NCBI RefSeq assembly: GCF_014641455.1
Contig: NZ_BMHT01000008.1
Span: 62,001 to 126,000, forward strand
Source: Hymenobacter cavernae
Lineage (GTDB): Bacteria > Bacteroidota > Bacteroidia > Cytophagales > Hymenobacteraceae
Direction: 5' to 3'
Length of the DNA: 64,000 nucleotides
The position numbers and the translations under genes were made by a program. Positions within the stretch are counted from its first letter, which is position 1. Each line of letters opens with the position of its first letter. A model generated the notes under the pieces. The model was given only the letters and a program-made list of their open reading frames with translations, was not told the origin of the DNA and ran no database searches. Positions 8,309 through 16,331 of the stretch are shown here, one piece after another.

Positions 8309-8680
8309 TTACTTCTTTTCTCCCAGCTTGGTTTCCCGCACCGAGAGGCTGTCGATAACGTCGCCGTAAATCTTATCCAAGTCCTTGTCGTGGACGGCGT
8401 AGTAGCGGTAGCTCTGGTAGAAGGCCGAATCGGTGGTTTCGTAGCGCCAGAATAGGTCGCGGCGCAGCTGGTTGAACATGGCCCGCGCTGAATCCGGCGC
8501 GAGGCGCGACGCTTCCACCTGTGCCTCAGCAATATGCAGGTTTATCAGCAAGCTCGCCATCTTCTCTTTGGGCAGCAGCAGCGCGGGGCGCACCGGCTCC
8601 TCGGGGCGCTGGCACTGCATCAGCAATACAGTCAGCGACAGGGCGAACGTAAGACGCAGGTGGGAACGAAGGTTTTTCAC
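8309..8680 (-). CDS. DUF4296 lipoprotein
   Basis: A small protein (123 residues from the GTG at 8680) with a hydrophobic leader ending in LLMQC, a plausible lipobox, then an Arg/Pro-rich linker and a helical domain. The core (LPKEKMASLLINLHIAEAQ, then FWRYETTDSAFYQSYRYYAVH) is the DUF4296 pattern found in Bacteroidota, usually encoded beside cell-envelope genes. A longer version starting at 8737 would overlap the start of the divergent DUF58 gene and lacks a normal signal, so the GTG start is preferred but not certain. Function unknown; probably a membrane-anchored periplasmic protein. Confidence 0.75.
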   Translation of the reverse strand: MKNLRSHLRLTFALSLTVLLMQCQRPEEPVRPALLLPKEKMASLLINLHIAEAQVEASRLAPDSARAMFNQLRRDLFWRYETTDSAFYQSYRYYAVHDKDLDKIYGDVIDSLSVRETKLGEKK

Positions 8681-8717
8681 AGCAGCAAAGTTAGCCAGAA
8701 GCCGTAGCTTAGTCCTA

Positions 8718-9620
8718 ATGAATACGCAACCCGGCACTCCGCTTCAGCAATTAGTTCGCAAGCTGCGGCAAATGGAAATACGCATCATCAAAACAGTGGA
8801 TGCGCAGCTGCAAGGCGATTTTCACTCCGTGTTCAAAGGCACCGGGCTGGAATTCGACGACGTACGCCTTTACCAGTACGGCGACGAGGTGCGCGCCATC
8901 GACTGGGCTGTATCGAGCAAGGGCCACGGCACGTTCGTGAAAACCTACAAAGAGGAGCGCGAGCAATCGGTTATGCTGCTGCTCGACGTCAGCGCTTCGC
9001 AGAAGATCGGGGCGGAAGGCCGGCAAAAGCTGGACGTGGGCCGGGAAATCTGCGGGCTGCTTGCGCTTACGGCCACTCGCCAAGATGCCAGCCTAGGTAT
9101 TATGGCGTTCTCCGATCAGAAAGAGCTGTATTTGGCGCCCGGCAAAGGCATTCGCCATGCGTATGCGCTTATCAAGCGGCTGTTTGAGTTGCAGCCCCGC
9201 TCACCCCGCACGGCGGTCAGGGCGGGCATCAAGCAGGCCCTAGGTTTGCTCAAGCGTCGCACCATCGTGCTGCTGATTTCCGACTTTATTGACGTCAACT
9301 ACGAGCGGGAGCTGACGATGCTGGCCCGCAAGCACGACCTGATTGTGGTGCAGCTGCTCGACCAACGCGAGCGGGAATTTCCGCCGCTCGGCATTATTCC
9401 GCTGCTCGATCAGGAATCCGGGCGCACCGTGTGGGTGAATACCTCTTCCGAAGCGTTTCGCACGCGCTACCGGGCTACCTACGAGCAGAACCGCGAGCAA
9501 ATCGGGCAGATCTGCCGCCGCCACCGTACCGAGTTCGTTTCCATTACCACCAACACCGATTACGTGCCGCAGCTGGTGAGTTTGTTTCGGCGGCGCAATC
9601 AACGCAGTGGCCGTAGCTAA
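8718..9620 (+). CDS. DUF58 domain protein (Bat operon type)
   Basis: A 300-residue cytosolic protein with the DUF58 layout: FKGTGLEFDDVRLYQYGDEVRAIDWAVSSKG near residue 35-65, then a von Willebrand A-like fold starting VMLLLDVSASQKIG with a partial MIDAS motif (DxSxS). In this phylum, DUF58 genes travel with a MoxR ATPase and BatA/B/D, together called the aerotolerance operon. The next two genes fit BatD-like and BatA, so this is the first gene of that unit; no MoxR gene is visible. The start at 8718 was chosen because the longer frame runs antisense through the DUF4296 gene. A second DUF58 gene lies at 25461-26375. Confidence 0.88.
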   Translation: MNTQPGTPLQQLVRKLRQMEIRIIKTVDAQLQGDFHSVFKGTGLEFDDVRLYQYGDEVRAIDWAVSSKGHGTFVKTYKEEREQSVMLLLDVSASQKIGAEGRQKLDVGREICGLLALTATRQDASLGIMAFSDQKELYLAPGKGIRHAYALIKRLFELQPRSPRTAVRAGIKQALGLLKRRTIVLLISDFIDVNYERELTMLARKHDLIVVQLLDQREREFPPLGIIPLLDQESGRTVWVNTSSEAFRTRYRATYEQNREQIGQICRRHRTEFVSITTNTDYVPQLVSLFRRRNQRSGRS

Positions 9621-9633
9621 GGTGGCAATCGTG

Positions 9634-10563
9634 ATGCTGAAATCCTGGAGCTTGCCAGGGCTGCTTTTGCTCATCACCTTACCCGCTTGGGCGCAGGCAC
9701 CAGTGCGTGCGAATGAGCCACAAGGTCGTTTTCTGCGGCCGACTGTGCGCGTGGGTGAAGTCATTGATTATGAGCTGACATTGCAGCACGCACCTAGCCT
9801 GGAAGTTGTTTTCCCCGATTCAACAGCGACTTTCAAGCCGTTCGAGTTTGTGGGCAAAACGTATCAGCCCACGCGCACGCGGCAAGGCCGCAGCCTCGAC
9901 CGCGCCATCTACCACCTGCGCACCTTCGCCCTCGACTCGGTCCAGCAGCTGAGTCTGCCCGTCACGATTCTGCGCGGGGAGGATACGCTTACCGTTGCCA
10001 CGTCGCCGGCCGCCGTGCGCCTGCTGCGTACGGCGCCGCTCGTCAGCCCTAATGAGCCGCCCGTGCTGCAACAGGATACGACCCTGCAACCCGTCGCCTC
10101 CGACTTCAATTATCCGTATCTGCTGGCCGTGGTTGATGTGGTGGCGCTGATAGCCGCCGGGCTGGGGCTAGGTTTTGGCCGGCGTTTGCGCAAGCGTTAT
10201 CAGCGCTACAAAATGCGCAAAAACCACGTGTATTTCCTGGCCCAATACGCGCGCCATGTGGAGCGTTTTACGCTTTCCCGCTCCCTCACGAACATGGAAC
10301 GCGCCATTACGCTCTGGAAAAACTATCTGACCGGCCTGGAAGATAACGGCATCAACAGCCTGACAACCAAGGAAATCGTGGCGCTCTACCAGAACGACCC
10401 GGATGTAAATCGCGCCTTGCGTGTTGCCGATAAGGTTATCTATGCGAATCAGCTGGTGGAGGACGAGGAGGAAACAGACCTAGCTTTTACCCTGCTCCGC
10501 AACTTCGCCGAACGCCGGTATCAGTTAACGGTTGACAGTTATCAGTTACCCGTTACCAGTTAA
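9634..10563 (+). CDS. BatD-like membrane protein with N-terminal signal
   Basis: A 309-residue protein: signal peptide (LLLLITLPAWAQA), a beta-rich periplasmic domain of about 120 residues (RVGEVIDYELTLQH, PVTILRGEDTL), one transmembrane helix (YLLAVVDVVALIAAGLGLGF) and a basic, helical cytoplasmic tail. The layout fits the DUF4381/BatD-like proteins of aerotolerance operons. It overlaps or abuts the DUF58 gene upstream: a GTG at 9607 is possible, but the ATG at 9634 places the signal peptide correctly. The last dozen residues (QLTVDSYQLPVTS) are encoded by the same degenerate CAGTTAC-type repeat that fills the following spacer, so the C-terminus has grown into or out of that repeat. Confidence 0.75.
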   Translation: MLKSWSLPGLLLLITLPAWAQAPVRANEPQGRFLRPTVRVGEVIDYELTLQHAPSLEVVFPDSTATFKPFEFVGKTYQPTRTRQGRSLDRAIYHLRTFALDSVQQLSLPVTILRGEDTLTVATSPAAVRLLRTAPLVSPNEPPVLQQDTTLQPVASDFNYPYLLAVVDVVALIAAGLGLGFGRRLRKRYQRYKMRKNHVYFLAQYARHVERFTLSRSLTNMERAITLWKNYLTGLEDNGINSLTTKEIVALYQNDPDVNRALRVADKVIYANQLVEDEEETDLAFTLLRNFAERRYQLTVDSYQLPVTS

Positions 10564-10646
10564 CAGGTATCATCTACCAGTTACCAATTGTCAGTTACTG
10601 GTAGTTGCTGCACAACTACTCAGTCAATCAGTTACTCAGTTACGCT
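10520..10646. repeat. Degenerate CAGTTAC/ACCAGTTA repeat run between two bat genes
   Basis: About fifteen imperfect copies of a 7-8 nt unit (CAGTTAA, CAGTTAC, CCAGTTAC, TCAGTTACT) in tandem. The run starts inside the coding end of the BatD-like gene and stops at the BatA start codon. Similar but not identical runs lie at 4620-4646, 16833-16868, 17021-17047, 17982-18038 and 56891-57040. Confidence 0.8.
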
Positions 10647-11699
10647 ATGCTCGAACAGATTTGGCAACATTTCCTAGGTCCGCTGGTGGATAGCTTGCGT
10701 TATGCCACGCTCACGAGCTACTCCTGGGAAGCGCCGCGGTTGTTGCTGCTCATTCCGCTGCTGCCGTTGCTGTTCTTCGGGCGTTGGGCGCTGAGCTACC
10801 GTCGTCGGCCGCGGCTGGCGGTGGCTTTCGTGGCCGGACAGGTGCGCCGCGATTGGAGCGCGTTGCTTCGCTTCGTGCCCAATGTGGTGCTGTTTCTGAG
10901 CCTCATGTTTGGTATAGTTGCCCTGGCTCGCCCGCAACGCACCGATGAGCGCGTGGTGCAAACCGGTGAGGGCGTGGACATCCTGCTGGTGCTGGACGTG
11001 TCGGGCTCAATGGAATTGCAGGACTTACGCCCCAACCGTCTGGAGGCCGCCAAGCGCGTGGCGCGGGAGTTTACCGACGGGCGGGTAGGCGACCGGCTTG
11101 GGCTGGTGGTCTTCGCCGGCGATGCGTACTCGGTCGTGCCGCTCACCACCGACTACGACCTGCTCCGCGAGAGTATCGGCGGCCTTAAGCTAGGTATGAT
11201 TCCGAACGATGGCACGGCTATCGGCTCGGCCTTGGGCGTAGCAACCAACCGCTTGCGCGATTCGCGCAGCCGCTCCAAGATCTGTATCCTCATCTCCGAC
11301 GGCGAAAACACGGCCGGCAACCTCGACCCACTAACGGCCGCGCAGCTTGCCCACGCCTACGGCCTGAAGCTCTACACCATTGGCCTGGGCAAAGACGGCA
11401 TTGTGCCCTACGGCACCGAAGAAAACGGCCGCCCCCGCTTCGTAGAAACCCGCCTCGACGAAACCACCATGCGCCAGCTCGCCCAGGCCGGCGAAGGCCA
11501 GTTTTTCCGCGCCACCGACAACGATGCCCTGCGCCAGGTATTCCGCCAGATCGACAAGTACGAGAAGTCTGAAATCAAGCAGACGCGCTTCCGCAACACA
11601 AAAGACTATTACCGTCTTTACCTGTTCTGGTGCGTAGGTTTGTGGCTCGTGTGGCTAGCCTTGAAGAACACGTTTCTCACAAACGCACTGGAAGACTGA
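10647..11699 (+). CDS. batA: BatA-like VWA domain membrane protein
   Basis: A 350-residue protein with two transmembrane helices near the N-terminus (LLLLIPLLPLLFFGRWAL; FVPNVVLFLSLMFGIVALA), a periplasmic or cytoplasmic von Willebrand A domain with a full MIDAS motif (LVLDVSGSM, then a Thr/Asp loop SDGENTAG) and a final transmembrane helix (LYLFWCVGLWLVWLAL). This is the BatA architecture. An upstream in-frame ATG at 10605 lies in the repeat run, so the ATG at 10647 was taken. It is the last gene of the group; BatB/BatC/TPR genes expected downstream are absent, replaced by yggS. Confidence 0.85.
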   Translation: MLEQIWQHFLGPLVDSLRYATLTSYSWEAPRLLLLIPLLPLLFFGRWALSYRRRPRLAVAFVAGQVRRDWSALLRFVPNVVLFLSLMFGIVALARPQRTDERVVQTGEGVDILLVLDVSGSMELQDLRPNRLEAAKRVAREFTDGRVGDRLGLVVFAGDAYSVVPLTTDYDLLRESIGGLKLGMIPNDGTAIGSALGVATNRLRDSRSRSKICILISDGENTAGNLDPLTAAQLAHAYGLKLYTIGLGKDGIVPYGTEENGRPRFVETRLDETTMRQLAQAGEGQFFRATDNDALRQVFRQIDKYEKSEIKQTRFRNTKDYYRLYLFWCVGLWLVWLALKNTFLTNALED

Positions 11700-11705
11700 C
11701 TTAAT

Positions 11706-11794
11706 GAGATAATGTGCTGGTGAGATGATGTGCTGTTTTTTGAATGTATTATCAATCCAAACTACCACACTTATGCTAATCAGCACATTATCTC
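11706..11794. repeat. Inverted repeat of TGTGCTG-type units
   Basis: GAGATAATGTGCTG at 11706-11719 pairs perfectly with CAGCACATTATCTC at 11781-11794. Both arms are part of AT-rich runs built of TGATGTGCTG/TAATGTGCT units. Related units occur at 3455-3485 and 16225-16260. It lies between batA and yggS and could terminate or attenuate transcription, but there is no U tract. Confidence 0.6.
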
Positions 11795-11819
11795 ATCATC
11801 ATATTAGCACCTCAAATTC

Positions 11820-12509
11820 ATGTCCATAGCCGAAAACATTCACCACCTCGAAGCGCAGCTTCAGGGCACAAACTGCCGCCTCGTAGCCGTCACCAAAACG
11901 CACCCGGTGGAGCTGCTCCGTGAGGCGTACGAGGCCGGAGCCAGGCTCTTTGGGGAGAATAAAGTGCAGGAAATGGCAGCCAAGCAGCCTGAACTTCCGG
12001 CCGATATTGAGTGGCATCTCATCGGCCACTTACAAACGAACAAGGTCAAGTACATTGCGCCGTTCGTGCACACGATTCAGAGTGTCGATAGCCTGAAGCT
12101 GTTGCAGGAAATCGAGAAGCAAGGCGCCAAGAACGACCGCATCATCAACTGTTTCTTGCAGTTCCACATTGCCGATGAGGAAACCAAAACCGGCCTTTTT
12201 TCGCTTCCCGAAGCAGAAGAAATCCTGCAATCGGAGGCGTACCGCGCCATGCACCACCTACGCATCACCGGCGTGATGGGCATTGCCACCAACACCGATG
12301 ACGAGGCGCAACTCCGCCGCGAGTTTCAGGAATTACGTGGCTACTTTGAAAAGCTGAAAGCTAGCTACTTCGCTGATGCTGAGACTTTCCGAGAAATTTC
12401 GATGGGCATGAGTGCCGATTATCGACTAGCCATCGAGGAAGGCAGCACGCTCATTCGCGTCGGCAGCGCTATTTTTGGGCACCGCAACTATGCCACTGCG
12501 GCGTCTTAG
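11820..12509 (+). CDS. yggS: YggS/PLPBP-type pyridoxal phosphate homeostasis protein
   Basis: A 229-residue alanine-racemase-fold protein without the second domain, as in YggS. Motifs: LVAVTKTHP with the PLP lysine at K26, LFGENKVQE, EWHLIGHLQTNKVKYI, and GLFSLPEAEEIL; the C-terminal MGMSADYRLAIEEGSTLIRVGSAIFG block is nearly invariant in the family. The protein binds PLP and buffers it in the cytosol; it has no proven enzymatic activity. The start follows immediately on the repeat spacer. Not obviously in an operon with batA. Confidence 0.93.
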   Translation: MSIAENIHHLEAQLQGTNCRLVAVTKTHPVELLREAYEAGARLFGENKVQEMAAKQPELPADIEWHLIGHLQTNKVKYIAPFVHTIQSVDSLKLLQEIEKQGAKNDRIINCFLQFHIADEETKTGLFSLPEAEEILQSEAYRAMHHLRITGVMGIATNTDDEAQLRREFQELRGYFEKLKASYFADAETFREISMGMSADYRLAIEEGSTLIRVGSAIFGHRNYATAAS

Positions 12510-12539
12510 CGCTTTGTTGTACTTCTCTTTCTCTTGCCC

Positions 12540-12917
12540 ATGACTGCTCGTGCTATCATCCAAATTGCTGCTCTTCTTGGTGCCCTAGGTGTGGGAATCG
12601 GTGCCTTTGGCGCCCATGGTTTGCGCCCTATGCTGGAAGCTTCCGGCCGCTTTGATACGTTTGAAACCGCTGTGCGCTATCAGTTTTATCATGCACTGGC
12701 CTTGTTGGCTGTGGGCATACTGCTCCAAGCAAAACCCGAGATGCGCGAGCTAGGTACCGTCAGCTGGATGTGGCTGATCGGCGTAATCTTGTTCAGCGGC
12801 TCGCTTTACACGTTGTGTTTCACCGGCATTACCAAGCTAGGTGCCGTTGCACCTATCGGTGGGCTGGCGCTGATTGCGGGTTGGATTGCGCTGCTTTGGG
12901 CTGCGCGGCAATTGTAG
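12540..12917 (+). CDS. DUF423 (YgdD-like) small membrane protein
   Basis: A 125-residue protein with four hydrophobic segments. The N-terminal block ALLGALGVGIGAFGAHGLRP and the following TFETAVRYQFYHALALL are diagnostic of DUF423. It starts 30 nt after the yggS stop and probably shares its transcript. The ATG at 12540 was preferred to a TTG two codons earlier. Function unknown; some homologues are annotated as competence-related or cell-envelope proteins, without strong evidence. Confidence 0.88.
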   Translation: MTARAIIQIAALLGALGVGIGAFGAHGLRPMLEASGRFDTFETAVRYQFYHALALLAVGILLQAKPEMRELGTVSWMWLIGVILFSGSLYTLCFTGITKLGAVAPIGGLALIAGWIALLWAARQL

Positions 12918-12933
12918 TAGAACTGTCGTTTAA

Positions 12934-13014
12934 CTGTCATTGCGAGCAGCGCGAGGAATCTGGATTAGCAACCTAGGTCCTAACTCAGATTCCTCGCGTT
13001 GCTCGCAATGACAG
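12934..13014. repeat. Inverted repeat of the TCATTGCGAGC dispersed type
   Basis: CTGTCATTGCGAGCAGCG at 12934 onward pairs with CGTTGCTCGCAATGACAG ending at 13014; arms are 28 nt with one mismatch, loop 25 nt containing ACCTAGGT. Repeats beginning with this TGTCATTGCGAGC string are a widespread dispersed palindrome in many bacteria. It sits in the spacer after the DUF423 gene. Confidence 0.8.
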
Positions 13015-13016
13015 AT

Positions 13017-13058
13017 AAAACAAGAAGAGCGACCTAGCTAGGTCGCTCTTCTTGTTTA
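13017..13058. terminator. Bidirectional terminator with a CTAG-centred palindrome
   Basis: A perfect palindrome of 17 bp per arm centred on CCTAGCTAGG, flanked by AAAA on the left and TTTA on the right, so it can work in both directions. It lies between the convergent DUF423 and DUF1573 genes. Its tip holds AGCTAGGT and ACCTAGCT, the octamers that recur over the whole window. Confidence 0.85.
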
Positions 13059-13078
13059 GGCTCAGCAAAAGCAGTCAA

Positions 13079-13606
13079 TTACGACTTCTTCTTTGCTTTG
13101 ATTTTGCTGTCAGTGGCTTTCACCTTCTGCTTGCCATCGGCAGCATCAATGTCGGAGGACTTAGCAGCGGGAGCTACAGAGGCCGTAGTAGCATCGGCAA
13201 CCGTGCCTACCAGCGAAACCATGGCGTTGCCAGCAGCCGAGTTCGACTCGATGGTCAGCACTTTGTTCTGCATGCCCATTTTGCCGGCGCTGTTGAATTT
13301 AGCCGTTACGGTGCCGGTTTTGCCGGGCATCACGGGCTCTTTCGTCCAGTCGGGGGTGGTGCAGCCGCAGCTTACACCGATGTTCGAAATCACGAGCGGC
13401 TGCGTGCCTACGTTTTTGAACTTGAACGTGTGGTCTACAATGTCGCCCTGCTTGATGGTGCCGAAGTCAAACTTATCCGTTTCAAACTGGATTTGAGGAC
13501 CGGCTACTTTGTCGGTGGCATTAGCAGGTTTCACGGCTGCCGTCTGAGCCTGCGAGGCAAAACCAGCCAGCGAGAGCGCCAGGGCCAGAACAAGTGCTTT
13601 TTTCAT
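13079..13606 (-). CDS. DUF1573 domain secreted protein
   Basis: A 175-residue protein with a clear signal peptide (KKALVLALALSLAGFASQAQ) and one DUF1573 Ig-like beta domain: FDFGTIKQGDIVDHTFKFKN, then NIGVSCGCTTPDWTKEPVMPGKTGTV, the hallmark with two cysteines. The C-terminal tail is Lys/Ala/Asp-rich and probably unstructured. Such proteins are common exported proteins of Bacteroidota with no assigned activity. Upstream on the minus strand, TATTTTTG (complement of 13637-13644), 31 nt before the ATG, is a likely -7 box, without a convincing -33 element. Confidence 0.88.
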   Translation of the reverse strand: MKKALVLALALSLAGFASQAQTAAVKPANATDKVAGPQIQFETDKFDFGTIKQGDIVDHTFKFKNVGTQPLVISNIGVSCGCTTPDWTKEPVMPGKTGTVTAKFNSAGKMGMQNKVLTIESNSAAGNAMVSLVGTVADATTASVAPAAKSSDIDAADGKQKVKATDSKIKAKKKS

Positions 13607-13803
13607 GGGGTGAAGACGTTAAAGAATTGTGTTTGACAAAAATACGTGTTTGCGGCGATAGGCAGATTGCGCTGTCTTCGCGCTTCTGCTTCGGTTTTGG
13701 AGGTAGTAAGGTACTAACGGAATTTTAAATTCCTTAGCGCCCGAAAATCTGATCTTCTGCACAACCTAGGTTAGCGCGCTTTGTTCGCGTCAACCTGGCT
13801 CGA

Positions 13804-15219
13804 CTACAAATCGCTGAGCAGCTTAGCATTGAAGTTCAGCAGGAACAACCGCTCGGCGGCGCGGGTAATGGCCGTGTAGAGCCAGCGCGCAAACTCAGAA
13901 TTCACCATGTCGTCCTTCAGGAAGCCGTGGTCGACGAACACCGCCTGCCACTGGCCGCCCTGGGCTTTGTGGCAGGTCAGGGCGTAGGCAAACTTCACCT
14001 GCAAGGCATTCAGAAACGGGTCTTTGCGCAACGCGGCACTTTTCTCGCGCTTCGTACCTAGGTGCGCATAATCTTCGCTCACGGCTTGGTAAAGGGCGTT
14101 GCTGCGGTCGGCGGGTAAGGCGGGGCTTTCGGTGTGCAGCGTGTCGAGCAGCAGCTTCACTTCGATTTCGGGCTCGTCGGGGTAGTCTACGAAGCGCACC
14201 CTGGCATCGGCGAAGTGGAAGCCAAACTCTTCCGTGCGCCGCACAATCTTGGTTACCTGCACGAAGTCGCCGTTGGCCAGAAAGCCCATTTCCGAATCTT
14301 TCGGCAGCCAGAAATAGTTGTTGCGCACCACCATCAGGTAGTCGCCGGCTTCTATTTCATCTTCCGCATCAAACAAGATTCGTCGGATGTACTGGTTGTA
14401 CTGATTGGCGTTCTTATTGGAGCGGCAGATGATGGTCGTGTTTTCGTGGCCGAAGTGCTTGTAGGCCCAGCGCAAGCCGTCTTCCAGCTTGTCGCCGTTC
14501 ATCTTGAAGATATCGGGGTAGCCTTTGGTGAAGAACTGAATTTCCGGCTTTTCCTCCCGCAGCTCATCGCGCAACACCGTAGCATTCATCAGGATACCCG
14601 ATTCTTCGGCCTGACGCATTACCTGGCGCAGCTCCACCGAATCAACCTTCGCATGGAAACGATGGGCCAGCAAGCTAGGGTCGAGCGCGGGGCTGAGCAG
14701 CTGACCCACCGGCGGCAGCTGGGCCGTATCGCCGATGAGCAAAAGGCGGTTGGTAGGCTTCTCAAACACATAGCCCATCAAATCATCAAGCAGGCCGTTT
14801 TCGCCGAATGCCTTCTCATCCGAAATCATGGAAGCCTCATCGACGATGTAGAACATATCAGCCGTGCGGTTGGGCTGACGCTGGAAGGACAGCTTCTCAG
14901 AAGGCGTACCGCTGGTCTGGCGGTAAATCTTCTTGTGAATGGTGCTGGCCGGCACACCCGAATAAGCGCTCATCACCTTGGCCGCGCGGCCGGTGGGTGC
15001 CATCAGCGTGTATTTGCGGCCCATGCGGTGCAGCCACTGCACCAAGGCACTCACCACGGTTGTTTTGCCCGTACCCGCGTAGCCCCGCAACACAAACGCC
15101 TTGCGTCCCGGCAACTCGTCGCGCAGAAAAGCATCGAGTTGCTGGAAAAGGGCCGATTGGTCTTGGGTGGGTTCGAAGGGGAAGTAGTCGCGGAGCGAAG
15201 GAGTGCGGACTGTAAGCAT
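13804..15219 (-). CDS. RecD-like superfamily 1B DNA helicase
   Basis: A 471-residue ATPase with Walker A GYAGTGKTT at residues 46-54, motif Ia APTGRAAKVM, Walker B YIVDEASM (D127/E128), GDTAQLPPVG, a middle insert, and C-terminal LTCHKAQGGQW followed by YTAITRAAERLFLL, the UvrD_C_2 motifs. This is the short RecD2/Dda-like helicase type common in Bacteroidota, a 5'-3' DNA helicase by homology. It lacks the N-terminal extension of full RecD2. It is transcribed towards the DUF1573 gene, and the two genes upstream read in the same direction. Confidence 0.9.
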   Translation of the reverse strand: MLTVRTPSLRDYFPFEPTQDQSALFQQLDAFLRDELPGRKAFVLRGYAGTGKTTVVSALVQWLHRMGRKYTLMAPTGRAAKVMSAYSGVPASTIHKKIYRQTSGTPSEKLSFQRQPNRTADMFYIVDEASMISDEKAFGENGLLDDLMGYVFEKPTNRLLLIGDTAQLPPVGQLLSPALDPSLLAHRFHAKVDSVELRQVMRQAEESGILMNATVLRDELREEKPEIQFFTKGYPDIFKMNGDKLEDGLRWAYKHFGHENTTIICRSNKNANQYNQYIRRILFDAEDEIEAGDYLMVVRNNYFWLPKDSEMGFLANGDFVQVTKIVRRTEEFGFHFADARVRFVDYPDEPEIEVKLLLDTLHTESPALPADRSNALYQAVSEDYAHLGTKREKSAALRKDPFLNALQVKFAYALTCHKAQGGQWQAVFVDHGFLKDDMVNSEFARWLYTAITRAAERLFLLNFNAKLLSDL

Positions 15220-15233
15220 GAAATAGTATGATG

Positions 15234-15767
15234 TTAAACTTCCTCAACCCAGTAAACATACCGGCGGAAGATTTGCATTCCTTGCGTTAAGACTTTTGCG
15301 ATAAATTTTCGCTCGTCTTTATTCCACCTAGGTTTGTAAGGGGGAGTTTCGGGAGGCGCCAGCAGCATGCCGGTAGATGTGCCGAAGAATAGTTTGTCGT
15401 AGATTTTTCCACGCCACGCTTGCCTTCGCTCACCGCTTTGGCCTGCAAATCTTCTGCTCGTACCTTCTGCTACATCCAGAAAGAAATTCCATGCTGTTAG
15501 ACAAGCCCTACAATCAATGAAAACTCTAGGATTTTTCAACCAGTTTTTAGCCCAATCTAGATTTTGAAGTCTGGGCTCTTCATGTACTAAAGTTATTCCT
15601 GACTCTTTGGCGAATTCCGTAATCTGAGAAATAGACCCGAAAGAAGGAATGCGACCATCGGCGTCCGTATAAATAGCATCCGTAGCATCACCCGTTTTCC
15701 ACAGAAGATAGCCATCCTCTCTATCAAGCTTATACCAAGAGATAAAGTATTCCCATTCTTCTCCCAT
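15234..15767 (-). CDS. Hypothetical protein, no recognised family
   Basis: A 177-residue, Trp/Tyr/Lys-rich soluble protein (GEEWEYFISWYKLDREDGY at the start, RRYVYWVEEV at the end), with clearly lower GC than its neighbours. No signal peptide or membrane helix. The frame extends 17 codons upstream into the end of the thioesterase gene, but the ATG at 15767 lies just 5 nt after that gene's stop, suggesting translational linkage. Composition and style resemble small accessory proteins such as immunity proteins, but there is no toxin gene nearby, so no function is offered. Confidence 0.7.
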   Translation of the reverse strand: MGEEWEYFISWYKLDREDGYLLWKTGDATDAIYTDADGRIPSFGSISQITEFAKESGITLVHEEPRLQNLDWAKNWLKNPRVFIDCRACLTAWNFFLDVAEGTSRRFAGQSGERRQAWRGKIYDKLFFGTSTGMLLAPPETPPYKPRWNKDERKFIAKVLTQGMQIFRRYVYWVEEV

Positions 15768-15771
15768 ATCT

Positions 15772-16209
15772 CTACTGAACGGGCTCCACAACGGCCATTG
15801 TCGCAGAAGCCTTAGCAATCATTTTATCATCGCACCAGACTTCGGCTTCGCAGAAGTGCAGGCGGCGGCCGGCTTTCAGCACCCAACCCACGGCGCGCAG
15901 CTTCTCCCCTACGCCTGGGTGTAAATAGGAAACTCGTAAATCCGCCGTTACGACGCCATAGTTGTCGGGCACGAGCGTGACGGCGGCGAAACCGGCTACC
16001 AAGTCGGCCATTGTGGCGACCAGGCCGCCGTGGGCAAAGCCGCGGTGCTGCTGATGTTTTTGCTCCAAAGCTAGCTCTGCTTCCACCCGGCCGGGTTCAA
16101 TGGTGGTCAGGTCGGCGCCGACGAGATGCATGAAGCGCTGCATGGTGAGCTTTTGCCGAATTCGGGTTGCTAAATCTAGCGTTGAGGCGGAGTTTTGCGT
16201 AGGAGGCAT
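15772..16209 (-). CDS. PaaI-type hotdog thioesterase
   Basis: A 145-residue hotdog-fold protein with the conserved HRGFAHGGLVATMADLVAGFAA block (about residues 56-78), where an acidic residue in the helix acts in thioester hydrolysis, followed by LRVSYLHPGVGEKLRAVG and a last strand AKASATMAVV. Family members hydrolyse acyl- or phenylacetyl-CoA-type thioesters; substrate cannot be set. It is the first gene of a minus-strand run with the hypothetical protein and helicase. A second hotdog gene, at 62457, is more likely the menaquinone one. Confidence 0.85.
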   Translation of the reverse strand: MPPTQNSASTLDLATRIRQKLTMQRFMHLVGADLTTIEPGRVEAELALEQKHQQHRGFAHGGLVATMADLVAGFAAVTLVPDNYGVVTADLRVSYLHPGVGEKLRAVGWVLKAGRRLHFCEAEVWCDDKMIAKASATMAVVEPVQ

Positions 16210-16331
16210 CTACAAAAGTAACAGGCTGATTCTTGATGTGCTGATATGCTAATCGATTAGCAGAAGAATAGTCTAGCACTTACAGCAAATCAGCCCACCA
16301 ACAACCGCTCCCGATCAATCAAACCACACCT

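Noticed and set aside
10520..10646. Possible CRISPR array from the regular short repeats
   Set aside because: Units are only 7-8 nt, degenerate, without spacers of constant length, and no cas genes are present.
14134..15231. Long plus-strand open frame (365 codons)
   Set aside because: Lies fully antisense to the RecD-like helicase, whose motifs are intact; the product is His/Gln-rich with no domain pattern, as expected of a shadow frame in GC-rich DNA.
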